Below are positions 1 to 12,900 of a stretch of DNA of 64,000 bases, piece by piece. Both the position numbers and the translations under genes were made by a program. Within the stretch, counting starts at the first letter, position 1. Each line of letters begins with the position of its first letter. Below the pieces are notes generated by a model. That model had not been told where the DNA came from. It made no database searches and worked only from the letters and a program-made list of their open reading frames with translations. The DNA comes from a virus, in the IMG/VR virus record IMGVR_UViG_3300033571_003610, positions 1 through 64,000 of that record. One strand, given 5' to 3'.

Positions 1-7
1 ATAACCA

Positions 8-15
8 AATAAATA
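8..15 (+). promoter_or_regulatory. possible late-promoter motif (AATAAATA)
   Basis: AATAAATA lies 25 bases before the first gene, differing by one base from the T4 late promoter core TATAAATA. No -35 element is needed for T4 late promoters. Support is the motif and its place before virion genes; AT-rich DNA yields such matches by chance. Confidence 0.3.
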
Positions 16-39
16 GTATTTTATATTAAATTATATTTC

Positions 40-276
40 ATGTCAACCTATAAAGGATATCAATGTGACCCACAGGACTGCGCCATTATTATTAAAGAAA
101 ATGGCCAGTTGGACTTCATATATCCTAATTTAAACTATATCAGCGAACTGCCCAAAAACGTTGAGTTCTTTAAAGAAGTTATTAAGCTGATTAATAATCA
201 AATGCTCAATGACGAAAACATTACAGAGCTAATTGAAAAGATGAAAATAAATGAGCTTAAACCTACGTTGCATTAA
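40..276 (+). CDS. small hypothetical protein
   Basis: A 78-residue acidic protein with no recognisable motif, membrane segment or signal peptide. It lies just upstream of the gp25 gene on the same strand, behind an AT-rich leader with an AATAAATA motif at 8-15. In T4-like genomes small proteins of unknown function are common between virion genes. The function is unknown; the reading frame is supported by its position and by the lack of a competing frame. Confidence 0.6.
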   Translation: MSTYKGYQCDPQDCAIIIKENGQLDFIYPNLNYISELPKNVEFFKEVIKLINNQMLNDENITELIEKMKINELKPTLH

Positions 277-295
277 GTATGTAGTTTATTTTATT

Positions 296-303
296 GGTAA
301 ATA
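296..303 (+). promoter_or_regulatory. possible late-promoter motif (GGTAAATA)
   Basis: GGTAAATA ends just before the ATG of the gp25 gene. The identical octamer recurs at 13049-13056 before another virion gene, and related forms occur at 13730 and 15871, which suggests a phage late-promoter family related to TATAAATA. Confidence 0.35.
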
Positions 304-308
304 TTAGT

Positions 309-674
309 ATGGCAACATTAAGATATAAAGGTTTTACAACTCGAACACCATCACTCAAGGCCTACAATATTGATTTGGCCAAGCAGGATCTATTGAATCA
401 TTTTTACACTCGTAAAGGCGAGCGTGTAATGGCGCCAACATTTGGCACAGCAGTTTGGGACTATATTTTTGATCCTTTAACTCCCGAGTTACAAACTTTT
501 ATTAAACGTGAATGCGAAGCAATAGTAACGCAAGACATTAGATTTCAATACATGGGCGCAGAAATCATTCAAGTTGATAACGGATTTGTAGTAATGATAA
601 GATTGAATTATTTGCCAGATGACTTAGTAACAGATTTACAAGTAAATTTTGATGCTAATTCGGATATAAAATAA
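309..674 (+). CDS. 25: baseplate wedge protein gp25-like
   Basis: A 121-residue protein of the GPW/gp25 family, the lysozyme-like baseplate wedge component that helps connect the inner baseplate to the sheath in contractile tails. The visible hallmark is the central stretch around ERVMAPTFGTAVWDYIFDP, matching the conserved gp25 core in which a low-numbered Arg/Gly-rich loop precedes a helix. The length agrees with T4 gp25 (132). I chose the ATG at 309; a TTG at 294 in frame would add five residues. The gp6 gene follows after 9 bases, the usual 25-6 order of T4-like phages. Confidence 0.9.
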   Translation: MATLRYKGFTTRTPSLKAYNIDLAKQDLLNHFYTRKGERVMAPTFGTAVWDYIFDPLTPELQTFIKRECEAIVTQDIRFQYMGAEIIQVDNGFVVMIRLNYLPDDLVTDLQVNFDANSDIK

Positions 675-683
675 GGTTAAGCG

Positions 684-3600
684 ATGACTCAAACTATTAG
701 ACAAGAAAATTTATTTGCCGCAGAAAACTGGCAAAGTGTATATCAAAGTTTCCGTAACGCTGATTTTAAAGCCTACGACTTTGATACATTGCGTACTGCA
801 ATGATTGATTACATTCGCACTAACTACCCTGAAGATTTCAATGACTGGATTCAATCCAGTGAATTTGTTGCCCTTATTGACTTAGTTGCGTTCTTAGGAC
901 AAAACTTAGGTTTTCGTATCGACTTAAACAGTCGAGAAAACTTTATTGATACAGCAGAACGAAAAGAAAACGTACTACGACTAGCTAGATTTTTAAGTTA
1001 TAACCCAAAGCGTAATATTGGCGCCCAAGGCTTATTAAAGATCAAATCTATCAAAACTACAGAAAATGTCTTAGACAATACTGGAAATAACTTGGCCAAT
1101 AAAGTAATTCAATGGGCTGGGGTAAATGATCCTGATAGTTTTGAAAAGTTTATCACAGTAATGAACAGCGTCTTTATAGCCAACCATTTATTTGGAAACC
1201 CTGTAAAAGCAGGAACTGTAGGCGGAGTTACTAGTCAGTTATACAGTTTAAATTCTGTACCGGATCAACAAGTGGCCGTTAGCTACAATGCCAGCGTCGC
1301 TGGAATTAGTAGTAATTTTGAAATTTGTAACAGCGACTTTGCTGACCTAGGCTATTACGAAGAAGCTATTCCAGATCCATATGCGGCATTTAATTTGCTT
1401 TATAGAAATGATGGTACAGGAAACACCAGTGCAAACACAGGATTCTTCGTAACATTTAAGCAGGGTCAATTAAACAAAAATGACTTTCAGTTAAATGACT
1501 ATATTGAAAATCGTGTATTAGACGTAGATATTGAAAATATTAACGAGCAAGATGTTTACATTCAAACTATTAATGAAGATGGTAGCATAGTCAACACCTG
1601 GAAAAACGTTCCTAACTTGGTAGGTAACAACGTAATTTATAACAGCTATAGTTTGGGTCAAAGAAAAATTTGTAGCGTAATCACACGCGACAGTGATAAA
1701 ATCAGCGTTAAGTTTGGTGACGGCTATTTTAGTGATGTTCCACGTGGAATTATTAGAATATGGACTCGTACCAGCAATGGACTAACATATACTATTCGCC
1801 CAGACGATATGAAAAACATCACTTGGGAAATAGCATACTTTGACCGAGTAGGAAAGAAACAATTCCTAACATTAACTGCTGACTTAGAATATACAGTAAA
1901 CAACAGTACACCTTCTGAAACTATAGAAAGTGTACGTGCTAACGCACCTAATGCTTATTACAGTCAAGACCGCATGGTAACAGGTCAGGACTATAGTGTG
2001 TATCCGTTAACTCAAAGTTCTAATATTCTTAAGATTAGAGCAGTTAATAGAATTCACAGCGGATTCAGTCGATACACTAACATTACTGATCCAACTGGAA
2101 CAAATCAAAGTTTAGATATTTTCAGTGATGACGGCTACATTTACAAAGATGAATTTTACACAACTAATTACTATACTGTTAGCAATAACTATTTCTTACG
2201 TAATTTAATTGGAGAAAATATTTCCGGTTTATTTTCTAGCCCCGAGCTAGTTAACATGTTTTACAGCATATACCCAGCAGTAACATACAGCGAGATAACA
2301 GGACAGCCAACTAATGTTACATGGAATAGAGCTACAATTAACAGTGGTGCCAGCACCGGCTACTTTACAGGAATTCCACAAAGCGGAACAACAGCCGAAG
2401 TTATCAAAGTGGGGTCAGCAACAACAGGATTAATGAGACTTATACAGCAAGGATCGTTAGTTGAATTTGACACCAACGGAACTAAAACATGGGCCGCAGT
2501 AACAGGAATATATGGCAATGGTCTTGGAGAACAAAACTTAACTGGCGCTGATACTGGTAAAAAGTTAGACGGCACAGGAACTATTGCGTTGTCTAAAAAT
2601 ATTAAATCTAACAGTACTATTAGCCGCATTGTTCCTAGATTCAAACAGGTTTTTGGCACAACTGAGTACAATTTAATATTTGAATTGCTAGCAGCCAAAA
2701 ATACATTTGGTATTCGTTACGATTATCTAACACAAACTTATAAAATTGTTACACAAAACAATTTAGGAACCAGTGAGTTTTACAGCGACGAGTTTGCAGG
2801 AGATGTCAGCGAGCTTAACAAAGACAACAGTTGGTTAATAAAAGTTACTTACGAAAATGGACAGTATGTTATTGTAAACAAAGGCCTAAGGTATATTGTT
2901 GGCAGTGAAAACAAAGTACGTTTCTTTAACGAAAACTTTAAGAAATCTCTAAATGCCGAAACTACGAAAATTGAACGTGACAGCATTTATTTCTTGCCAA
3001 CCAATACCAATGCGTTAGGCAACGGCATGTTAGGTAAAAAATCTGAATTTAAGAGTGACAAGTATTTTATCGGTGCTGATAGTTTTACAGACAATACTAA
3101 GTTGGTTGTCAGCGTATCTGACGATAACAGCGACTTTTTACCAGACGATCCATATGTATTTGAAACGCTAGTAGGATCAAATCAAATCAAGTTAGATTTT
3201 ACTACTGTTAACGGAATAACCTTCCAACAGGCCTACGATACAGAATACGATGATACTGCAACAACTAAAACTGTAATAGGCCGCAAAGGTTTGTATATGC
3301 AGTGGCATCACGTTGCCGAAAGCAATCAGCGTATTGATCCTAGTACAATTAATATCATTGATTTATTTGTACTAACCAGTGACTACGACATGAGCTTTAG
3401 ACGTTGGTTAAAGAACAATGGCAGAGTACAAGATATGCCACAGCCGCCAACACCACAAGAATTGTACAAAAATTTTGCTACACTAGAAGATGTAAAAACT
3501 TCCAGTGATACTATTGTATACAGGCCTGCCAAATACAAATTATTGTTTGGCAAGTATGCAGATAAAGAACTATCGGGTAGATTTAAAGTAATTAAAATGC

Positions 3601-3911
3601 CAGGTACAGCAATGACAGACAACGAAATTAAAAGTAAAGTGCTGGCTGCAATAGATGAATTTTTTGCCATAGTCAACTGGACATTTGGCGAAACTTTTTA
3701 CTTTACAGAACTTGCTGCCTACATACACACTAAGTTAGCTGGTTCCATTAGCTCTGTGGTTTTAGTTCCACAAGGCACTAGTAATACTTTTGGAGACTTA
3801 TTCCAAGTCAGCAGTGGGGCAAATGAGTTGTTTATAAGTAGTTCAACAATCGATGACATTGATATTATTACGCAACTAACTGATGTTAATTTAAAACAAG
3901 TTAAGGTTTAA
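684..3911 (+). CDS. 6: baseplate wedge protein gp6-like
   Basis: A 1075-residue protein that begins with the conserved gp6 N-terminus: a short helical segment ending in YPEDFNDWIQSSEF, then a hydrophobic helix and a region rich in Arg and Asn (about residues 60-115). gp6 forms the continuous ring of the baseplate and belongs to the baseplate J-like group. The protein is longer than T4 gp6 (660), as is typical of cyanophage-type relatives with inserted domains in the middle. It sits directly after gp25 and is followed after one base by the giant gp7-position gene, so the three are one transcription unit. Confidence 0.9.
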   Translation: MTQTIRQENLFAAENWQSVYQSFRNADFKAYDFDTLRTAMIDYIRTNYPEDFNDWIQSSEFVALIDLVAFLGQNLGFRIDLNSRENFIDTAERKENVLRLARFLSYNPKRNIGAQGLLKIKSIKTTENVLDNTGNNLANKVIQWAGVNDPDSFEKFITVMNSVFIANHLFGNPVKAGTVGGVTSQLYSLNSVPDQQVAVSYNASVAGISSNFEICNSDFADLGYYEEAIPDPYAAFNLLYRNDGTGNTSANTGFFVTFKQGQLNKNDFQLNDYIENRVLDVDIENINEQDVYIQTINEDGSIVNTWKNVPNLVGNNVIYNSYSLGQRKICSVITRDSDKISVKFGDGYFSDVPRGIIRIWTRTSNGLTYTIRPDDMKNITWEIAYFDRVGKKQFLTLTADLEYTVNNSTPSETIESVRANAPNAYYSQDRMVTGQDYSVYPLTQSSNILKIRAVNRIHSGFSRYTNITDPTGTNQSLDIFSDDGYIYKDEFYTTNYYTVSNNYFLRNLIGENISGLFSSPELVNMFYSIYPAVTYSEITGQPTNVTWNRATINSGASTGYFTGIPQSGTTAEVIKVGSATTGLMRLIQQGSLVEFDTNGTKTWAAVTGIYGNGLGEQNLTGADTGKKLDGTGTIALSKNIKSNSTISRIVPRFKQVFGTTEYNLIFELLAAKNTFGIRYDYLTQTYKIVTQNNLGTSEFYSDEFAGDVSELNKDNSWLIKVTYENGQYVIVNKGLRYIVGSENKVRFFNENFKKSLNAETTKIERDSIYFLPTNTNALGNGMLGKKSEFKSDKYFIGADSFTDNTKLVVSVSDDNSDFLPDDPYVFETLVGSNQIKLDFTTVNGITFQQAYDTEYDDTATTKTVIGRKGLYMQWHHVAESNQRIDPSTINIIDLFVLTSDYDMSFRRWLKNNGRVQDMPQPPTPQELYKNFATLEDVKTSSDTIVYRPAKYKLLFGKYADKELSGRFKVIKMPGTAMTDNEIKSKVLAAIDEFFAIVNWTFGETFYFTELAAYIHTKLAGSISSVVLVPQGTSNTFGDLFQVSSGANELFISSSTIDDIDIITQLTDVNLKQVKV

Positions 3912-3912
3912 G

Positions 3913-6900
3913 ATGGCAGAAAAGAAGAATTTCTCCGCACAGCCCGTAGTGGCCAGTAAAAATACAGTACCCGGGGAAGGTGCTGGCAACGAAGTAATCA
4001 AATCTAGCAACTTCTTGCCGGGCTATATCCGAACCGATATTAACACAAAATTTTTATCCAATACATTAGACAAATTAATAAGCAAAGGCTCGCCCGAAGA
4101 TATTAACTTATATGTAGGTAAAAAAAGTGGTACAGTATATCGTCCTACAAAAGATTTTTATTTAGAAGAGCCACGTTCAATTAGATCCGACTATCAGTTA
4201 GAACCCGGAGTAGTATTCAATGACATTAACGGTAATGTTACTGATAGCTTGACTTACGACGACTTTCTTTCACAGCTAAAGTTAAATTGGAACAGAACAA
4301 AACCAGATCAGTTAGACAGTGAATATTACGTTTGGAACCCTCCTATTGATGCAGACATGTTTACTAACTTTACCAGTTATTATTGGTTAAAGTTTGATCC
4401 GCTGCCTATTCAATTGGAAGGTACAATTAATGTAGCTAGTGATATTATTGGCAAGCTAGAGTATACAACACCAGTTCAGCCTAACGGAAAAACTTTGACA
4501 TTCCATAACGGAATGAAAATTTATTTTATTAACAAAAATACAATTACTAGTTTAAGCGGCCCAAACTCTGGCAGCGGATACAACAACGGTTTTTATCAAA
4601 ACGTTCCACTAGTTGGACAAGACGAAACTGTAACTGGGTCTGGTGTCAGAGTAAATCTAACAGTCAGCGGTGGCCAAGTTACTAGTGTAGTATTAATAGA
4701 CGGCGGTCAAGGATACAAAGTTGGTGACATGCTAAGAGCCAGTCCTGGTATAATTGGAGCTGGTAGTTTGTTTAGTGTTACAGTAACAGGTATTACAGCG
4801 CCAACTGTAACACCCGCAGAATATGTAAGCGATCCTGATCCATTGGTAGATCCTGAGTATTATATTGTAAGTGGAGTAGGAGATAGTATTAAGTTAATTC
4901 CTAGTATCGAATTAGATCCTCGCACGTCTTATACAATGTTGGCCTATGTGCCATGGGATGGAGTTAACTGGGATCGTAAGCGTTGGGATACCAGCGAGCC
5001 TGCGCCTATACAAAAAGAGTATATTGTCATGGAACGCGGCGCCCGCGATCAAAATCCGTGGAGTAGAACAAACAAATGGTATCACGTTGATGCAGTCAAA
5101 GAAGTTTGTGAGTTCTTAGGAGTAAACAGCGCCGATTATCTAAAAGTAGAACAACGTGCGGCTCGTCCTATTGTACAATTTATTAGAGACTTGGAGTTAT
5201 ACAACTACGGAAAAAACCCAATCACTCCGGTTGACCTAGTAATTGATAATATTGCTCCAGCAACAATTACCAGTGAATCTGCGTTTATTGTTGATGGTAT
5301 ACAATTAAAAAATGATTACAGGGTAGTATTCATTAACGGCAACCATAATTATAACAATAAAATATATCGTGTAACCGGAGTAGGATCTGCAATTAGTTTT
5401 GTACTTGAGCCAGACAGTCCTAGCATAGACAGTACAGACGACAAGTTGTTTGTCCTAAGAGGAAGTACGTACATTTATAAAGAACTATGGTTTGACGGTA
5501 CCAATTGGGTACTAGGACAAAATAAAACAAAACGTAATCAATTTCCGTTGTTTACAATGTATGATAAAAATGCAGTAAGCATTGGCAATACCAACGAATA
5601 TCCTGACAGTGATTTTGCAGGAAATACATTATTCCAATATCAAGTAGGATCTGTCTATGACGAAGAACTAGGGTTCGAAGTTTCTTACGGATCTACAAAC
5701 TTTGACATTGTAGACAATGCTAGTCCTTTTGCTAAAACATTTACAAATTTATTATTTGATGTAACACAAAATTATCCTTTATACTATAGAGATTCTTTAA
5801 ACTTGCGTAGTCAGATTCCAGGTAACTATTATTATCAGTATTGGGATGAAAAACTAGGCCGCTACAATCAAAGTAACGGTTGGGTTAAAAACAGTGAGCC
5901 ACCAAAGACTTATCAGCGTGTTAGCAAACCAGTTAATAACAAATATTCAGATAATGTAATTAGTATTCCACTAGACAGCACACCTAGTTATACTTACATG
6001 GTAACTCAAGAAAACAGCAAACCTGTATTTTGGTGTTTGAGCAAGGCCGGCGAATGGGAAAGATTTGATCCAGTTACTAACACACTGGTAGTACCTGTAT
6101 TAGGACAAGCTACAGTTTATAACATGAGTGGCCTGTCACTAACATTTATTAATGATATAGACAATACTCCAGCTGGGTTTGTTACTAATAACGGAGCTAC
6201 AGAAGGCTCTATAGAAATTTATGCCACAACGCAAACAAATTTTAGATATTTGTTTAATGGAACAACTGGTAAAGTAATCGTTACAGATGCTTATAACGAT
6301 CCTCGTAGTTTCCTAGTAAGAGTAAACGGTTACGACAAAACAGAAGGGTTCACTTACCAGGAAAATGCAGGACTAATTGAAATTACTGTTGAACCTAGTA
6401 TATTATCTAACGGCGATATTATTGAAGTATTGTTTGAAAGTTCTGTTGAATGGGGCATTTATGCTGTACACAATACACTAGAGGCCAACGCCGATAACGC
6501 TTCTTTTACCAGTGTTGGATATAATCAAGTATTCAATCACTTTAAGAGTAAACTATTAAGCACCTATGGATTCGAAGGACACGGCTACGGTAAAAATAAC
6601 TATTATAATATACACAAAAATCCTGGATCAGGTTGGGTAATACAACAACAAGAAAATAGTTCATTAAAGCTAGCGGCATTGTTAAGATTAAGCGAAACTA
6701 ATCCAATTAATGCATTACGTTTTGGTGCGGAACAGTCTAAGATATTTAGACAAAAGTTTTTGCAGAAAATTTCAATGCTAGATTCCGAAGTAGATGTAAC
6801 GGAATTAACTCCGGCAGAACAACTAGATAAAGCATTGGCCGACATCAATATCGGAAAAGCTTCAGACTTTACTCACGCATACAGTGATATGGTCTATTAT

Positions 6901-9900
6901 GGTCCTGTTAAAAGTTCCGTAAGTTATAATATAAGCGAAATTTCTCCGCAAACGGTTACTTATGCATTGCCTATTGCAGTTGATATTACTGATCCTTATA
7001 GAAATCATGTTTATGTTTACATTAACAATCGAATTAAAACACAAGGAGTTCATTACACTCTAAGCAATACAACTGTAGAGTTTATTCAGTTAGGTGGACC
7101 TTGTACTATTGATATAGTAGTATATGAAACTAAAAACAATAGCTTTGTGCCAGCTAGTTTGAGTAAACTGGGCATGGCTCCAGTTTACAAGCCAGAGGTT
7201 ATTACAGATAACACATATCCCGTTGCAAAAACATTTATTCAATGTCATGACGGCAGTATGATTGTTGCTTACGGCGATTACAGAGATGATATAATACTTG
7301 AATTAGAAACAAGAATTTATAATAACATATTTGACGGGTTCAAACAAAAACGCTTTAGATGGACTAATGCTGAACCTGGACTATTTAGATCCACTCGTGT
7401 TTCTAGAGAAGACAAGGCCAGCTATGTTGGTGATTTGTTTAGACTATGGAAAACAACCAATGGTATTAATCAATTAGATAATACTGCTTTTTATCAGCAG
7501 ACTAATAAATTTACCTGGAACTACACTACTGTTAGCAACGGCCTAGGCGGCAGTTGGAGAAGCATTTATAAAGCATTGTATGACACAGATCGTCCACATA
7601 CTCACCCATGGGAAATGTTGGGCTATAGTGTCAAGCCTACATGGTGGGATACACATTATAGTTGGACCGACCCTTACAAAAGACAGCCGTTAATTGACGC
7701 CTTACAGTTAGGCAATGTTGCTTGTCCTCCTGCGGTATTAGTTGATCATATGGTTGCTAGACCCAGCGCAATTTTTCCTGTTAACAATTTAGGTCATTTG
7801 TTAGATCCAGTTACGGCTGGTATTACATCTGCTCCTAGTCAAGAAGCCGCTCAATTAGATTGGGCCGCAGGCGACTTAGGCAACCAAGAACTTGCATGGA
7901 TTCGAAGCGAAGAGTATCCTTGGGCCGCGGCCCAATGGTACTTTACAGTAGCACCTAACAAGTATATCGAAAAGTCGTGGCAACCAGAATTTGAAGGCAC
8001 TGATTTTTACAATACTCAATATTCTGTAAGTAAATTACAAAGCAGTCGTCCTCCTGTAGGGGAGTATATTTTCCACAGGGAAATATATGGCGACAACATT
8101 TATTCTGACAATACCACTATACGTTACGGACTAGAAAATATTATAGCTGAAAGTTTAATCAGCGACAGTAAAACATTGGCAGATTATTTTTACAATCAAA
8201 TAAGATATGCCACTGTACAAAACATTTTCAAACTAGGCGGTTTTGCTGACAAGAGAAATTTAAGTTTCCTTGCGGACAGTTTAAAAGTTCAAAGCGGCGG
8301 AAATTTTATCCCCGAAGAAAGTTACAATTTAACATTTTATAAAGGAACTCCGTATAAAGAATTCTTCTATAGTGGTGTAAAAGTAATTTATAACGGCAAA
8401 GGTTATGAAGTTCAAGGTTACGACTTTATTAATCCTTATTTTACAGTATATAAACCAAAGCCAACTAGCCGTGTAACCGAATTTACTTATAGTAATATTA
8501 CAGTTAAAGAATCACTAGACTGGGAAACAACACCTAGTTTAGTAGATTATGGCACAGTATTCAATAGTAGAGAAGGAGTAGTTAACTTCCTACTAGGACT
8601 ACAACGCTGGATAGTTGACCAAGGGGTAGTATTTGGTGACTTTGATACAACTATGAATGGTATTAAAGACTTTCGTCAAAGTGCTCAACAATTTTTGTTT
8701 TGGAGCGAAACTAAATGGGCAGAGGGATATTATATTGCATTAAGTCCATGTGCTAATAAACTAATAATTAGTAATCCACAGGGTTTTGTTGAAGACTTTA
8801 ATGTAATGACCAGAGGCTTTGCTCCGCTGATAGACAAAGATAAAGTCCCGTTGGACATCAGTAATGTTAAAATTAGTAGAGAAGATGACGGTGTAACTGT
8901 TATTTCAACTAAGAGCGATCAAACAGGATTATTTGGTATTCGAATTCGTATACTAGACATTGAACATGCTGTTATATTTGATAACATTACAGCATTTAAT
9001 GATATTGTCTACGATCCAGTTTTACGATTAAAACAATACAGATTAAAATTCATTGGCCAGCGCACAGCAGATTGGCAAGGCCGTCCAAGTGCTGCCGGTT
9101 ATTTAATCAATGGTAGTACAGTTATAGCAAACTATGATAGAACTATTTCCGATATGGAAACTAGATACTTTAGTATTGAAGGCAGTACTCTAAACACAAG
9201 ACTAGTTGAAACAGCTCGTCATAATTTAGGAATTAATACCACTAGTTATCTTGACAATTTATTGTTAAACCCTAGCGTAACATTTGAATTCCAAAGGGGA
9301 ATGATTCGTCAGCAGGGTACTCCTGCTGTCTATAGCAAACTTTTACGTAACACCAACGTAGAAGGAACAATTAATACTTTGCAAGAGTTGGAAGTAGATG
9401 AAGAATGGATGTTTAAGCTGGGAGACTTTGGTGCAAATGAAACAAATCAATCATGGAGCTTACAGTTAAAACAAAAAGAATTTAAAGACAATAAACAACT
9501 GTTTAGGTTTAGACCCGACTACGACCCTACTACTGAAATTAGTAACATTGATCGTAGTACCGACAGAATCGTTGATATTATGGCTTCGGACAATCGATGG
9601 ATTGATCGTCCTGGCGCCGAAAATTTAACTTTCCCTGTTCGTAAAAAATCTGAATTAACCGACGATCAAAATGAAGTAGTATTTGATACAGATTTGCCTA
9701 ACGCAGGATTTATTAATTTTGACGACGTTGATTTTGTTACAGCAGACACAACATCTGTAAAAGATCTATACGACAGCATTGATGTAACTACAAAGCCAAC
9801 TATCTGGATAGGCAATTATAAAGAAGGCAAGTGGAGCGTTTTATCACAGCAAAAGTCTTATACAATAACAGAAATTGTCAAAGCAGACGATAGCCCGACT

Positions 9901-12900
9901 GGCCCAACTAATGTAACATTTAGTGAAGCCCATAATATGACAGCAGGCGATGTGTTGTTAATTACAGGTTCTAATAGTAGTGATACTATTGATGGTATAG
10001 TTACGGTCGACAGCGTAATAGATTCTGACACAATACAAATTTCTACTATTGTTACTGATCCTGGTACTGAAGGAACAGTTTATCTGTATGCTCCTGTAGT
10101 ATTCAAAACTAAGACTTTATTAGAGGCATCTAGAACCAGTCCGAGATACAATTGGGTAGACAATGAACTTGCCTATGTCGAAGAAGAATCCGGATACAAA
10201 GTATACCAATGGCAATATGAGTACAGAGTAGAAGACGATATTACTTTGATACCTGTACTATATCAAAACTTTGATTTATATGACCAAGAATCCCCATTGG
10301 TTGATACTTATAAAATTCATGAAGTAAATTTATACGATTACAAACTAGATAGAATCTTAATAGATTTGGAGTTATATGACCCTTACAAAGGAATCATACC
10401 TAGTGTCGCTGATATTGAAATAGATCACAAAGGTAGCGTAGATCCTGCTCAGTATGAAATTACCACTGACGATAATATTTCAGTTAACCCTGACAGCTAT
10501 TGGACTCATCGCCAAGTTGGCACAGTGTGGTGGGACACTAGCAATGTCAAGTATGTAGAATACGAACAAGGTACATTAGACTACAGAATTAAAAATTGGG
10601 GTAAGTTGTTTACTGGTAGTAGCATCGACATCTACGAGTGGATAGAAACTAGTGTGGACCCAATTGCTTACAACGAAGCTGTTAAAAATGGCACGCCAGT
10701 TGATGGACAAGTTCCAACAGGTACAGCAAAGATAACACCTAATGGCGACATTAGTAACAACAGTTACTCTACGGTTGTTTATACTACAGAAACAGGTGCT
10801 CAAGCTACAAAATATTATTTCTGGGTAAAAGATAAAACTACATTACCAAACAATCGTAAAGAAAGAAGAATTCCTATTGCTACATTAGCCAGCATAATTA
10901 CTGATCCAACTAACAGCGGTATCAGTTGGTTTGCTCCAGTTAGCAAGGACAGTTTTATTATTGCTAACGTAACACAGTTCTTAAATGACACTACAACTAG
11001 TTTACAAATTAAATTTAAAGCGGATGATACAAATGTACACAGCCAGTGGATGATACTTCGCGAAAATGATGGCACAACAGGTATACCTGAATGGCTACAT
11101 ATTAGACTGCGCGACAGTCTAGTAGGTTATGACAGCACAACATATACAACTACCTATACTGATTATCAACCCGAAACAGCATATACATTTGGTTCGATAG
11201 TTAAACAAAACAATAGTTATTATAGAGCTTTTAGAACATTCACTGCTGAAGATCTAACAAGAGCGTTTGGACAACAACCTTTCTACAAATTGTACGAGTA
11301 TACATTGTTAGCTAACAATACTATCAAGATGCCATTACCAAATGATGTACCTGATCCAAGACTGAATCAGTTTAATCGCTACGGTAATAGAATTCGTCCA
11401 ACTCAACAAAGCTGGATTAAAAATCGTAGTGAAGCTCGTAGAAACTTCGTTGAAGTTGTAAATCAATTGTTAGCGGAAATTGATTTAGTTAACACTATAG
11501 CAAACTGGGACAGACATTTGCAGGATTTTACCAAGGGCGAGCATTTTTACGAGTTAACTAAATTCTGGAATTACATCGACTACGTGGATCCTAGCTACGA
11601 TGCAACTATTCCTTATAGCTATGAAGTAGAATCAGAGCAAGTTATATTCCAGCTAACAGAAACTTTAAACAATGGCGATTATATTTTAGTTAAAAATGAT
11701 GCAATAGGCAAATTTGCTGTCTACGAATATGTAGATGGTCAGCAAATTTTACGTTATAGAAAGAACGGTACTATTGCATTTAAAGAAATTCTGTTTAATA
11801 GTCAAAAGCAACAGGACCTATGGGACAACGGCCCATGGGACTTTAAACGCTGGGATCCAGAACCAAGTCAAGAGTTTTACGAAATACTAACAGCACTAAG
11901 AGAAGATATTTTTATTAATCGATTTGCCAAGTATTATAACAAATTGTTCTTTGCAATGGTAAGATACGTTTACAGCGAACACAACCGAGTAGACTGGATT
12001 GCAAAAAGCACGTATCTGCATGTTGACAACCTAGCAGTTAAAGGTCTAGATCAAAAACCGTTCTATGAAAAAGATACTGTAGAGCAGTTCATTGATTATA
12101 TTGATCAAACTAAACCATATCACAGTAAACTGCGTGAAGTATTAGATACTAGAGACGTTACTGACTCCGGAGAAATAACCGTCGAAGAATATGTGTATCC
12201 AAGTGTAAAACTTAAATTTAACAGAACAGGCCAAGGTCCAAGTTTAGTTAATTCTATTAACCCTAATACAGACACAAGTAATCCAACCACAATGGATTTT
12301 AACACATACGAACCAGGTTTAAATCGTCGCCCATGGGATTTCCCAGGGGTAGGCGTTGACCCTACTAGAGAACAATTAGAAGCTCTATTAGATGCAATTT
12401 ACAATGGTGGCGATTTCGGCATATTACCAGAACAATTGCAAATCATCATTGATGGAGCACCATTTAATATTTTACGTTTAGAACAAAACCCCGACGAAGA
12501 ATTAGCTATACTTAAAGCTGGCGACGCATTAGAAATTCTAGTAGAAACAAGATACCCCCGCGAAGCTCAGATTTATGAGTTAGGAGAATATGAACTATAC
12601 AGTTTCCGTATGTTAAAATCATTAAATAATGAGTGGTCTTATTCTAGAATAGCTAACGATGCTAAAACTACACTGGTTACTGCAATTACTCCAGAAAGTG
12701 AGTATATTGAAGTTGAAGATGTAACCAAATTAAGCGGAGTAGATATTACTTTCCGTCACCCAGGTGTTATTTTTATCGATGGCGAACGTATCGAATATTA
12801 CGAAGCCAACGGAAATATATTAGGCAAGTTAGTGCGAGGAACGTTAGGTACAGGCGCCGCAAGTCATAGTGCAGGTGCAGTTGTTATGGATGCTGACCCA

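Noticed and set aside
2360-2698. Minus-strand frame in gp6
   Set aside because: It is opposite a complete virion gene, with no ribosome site or neighbour on that strand.
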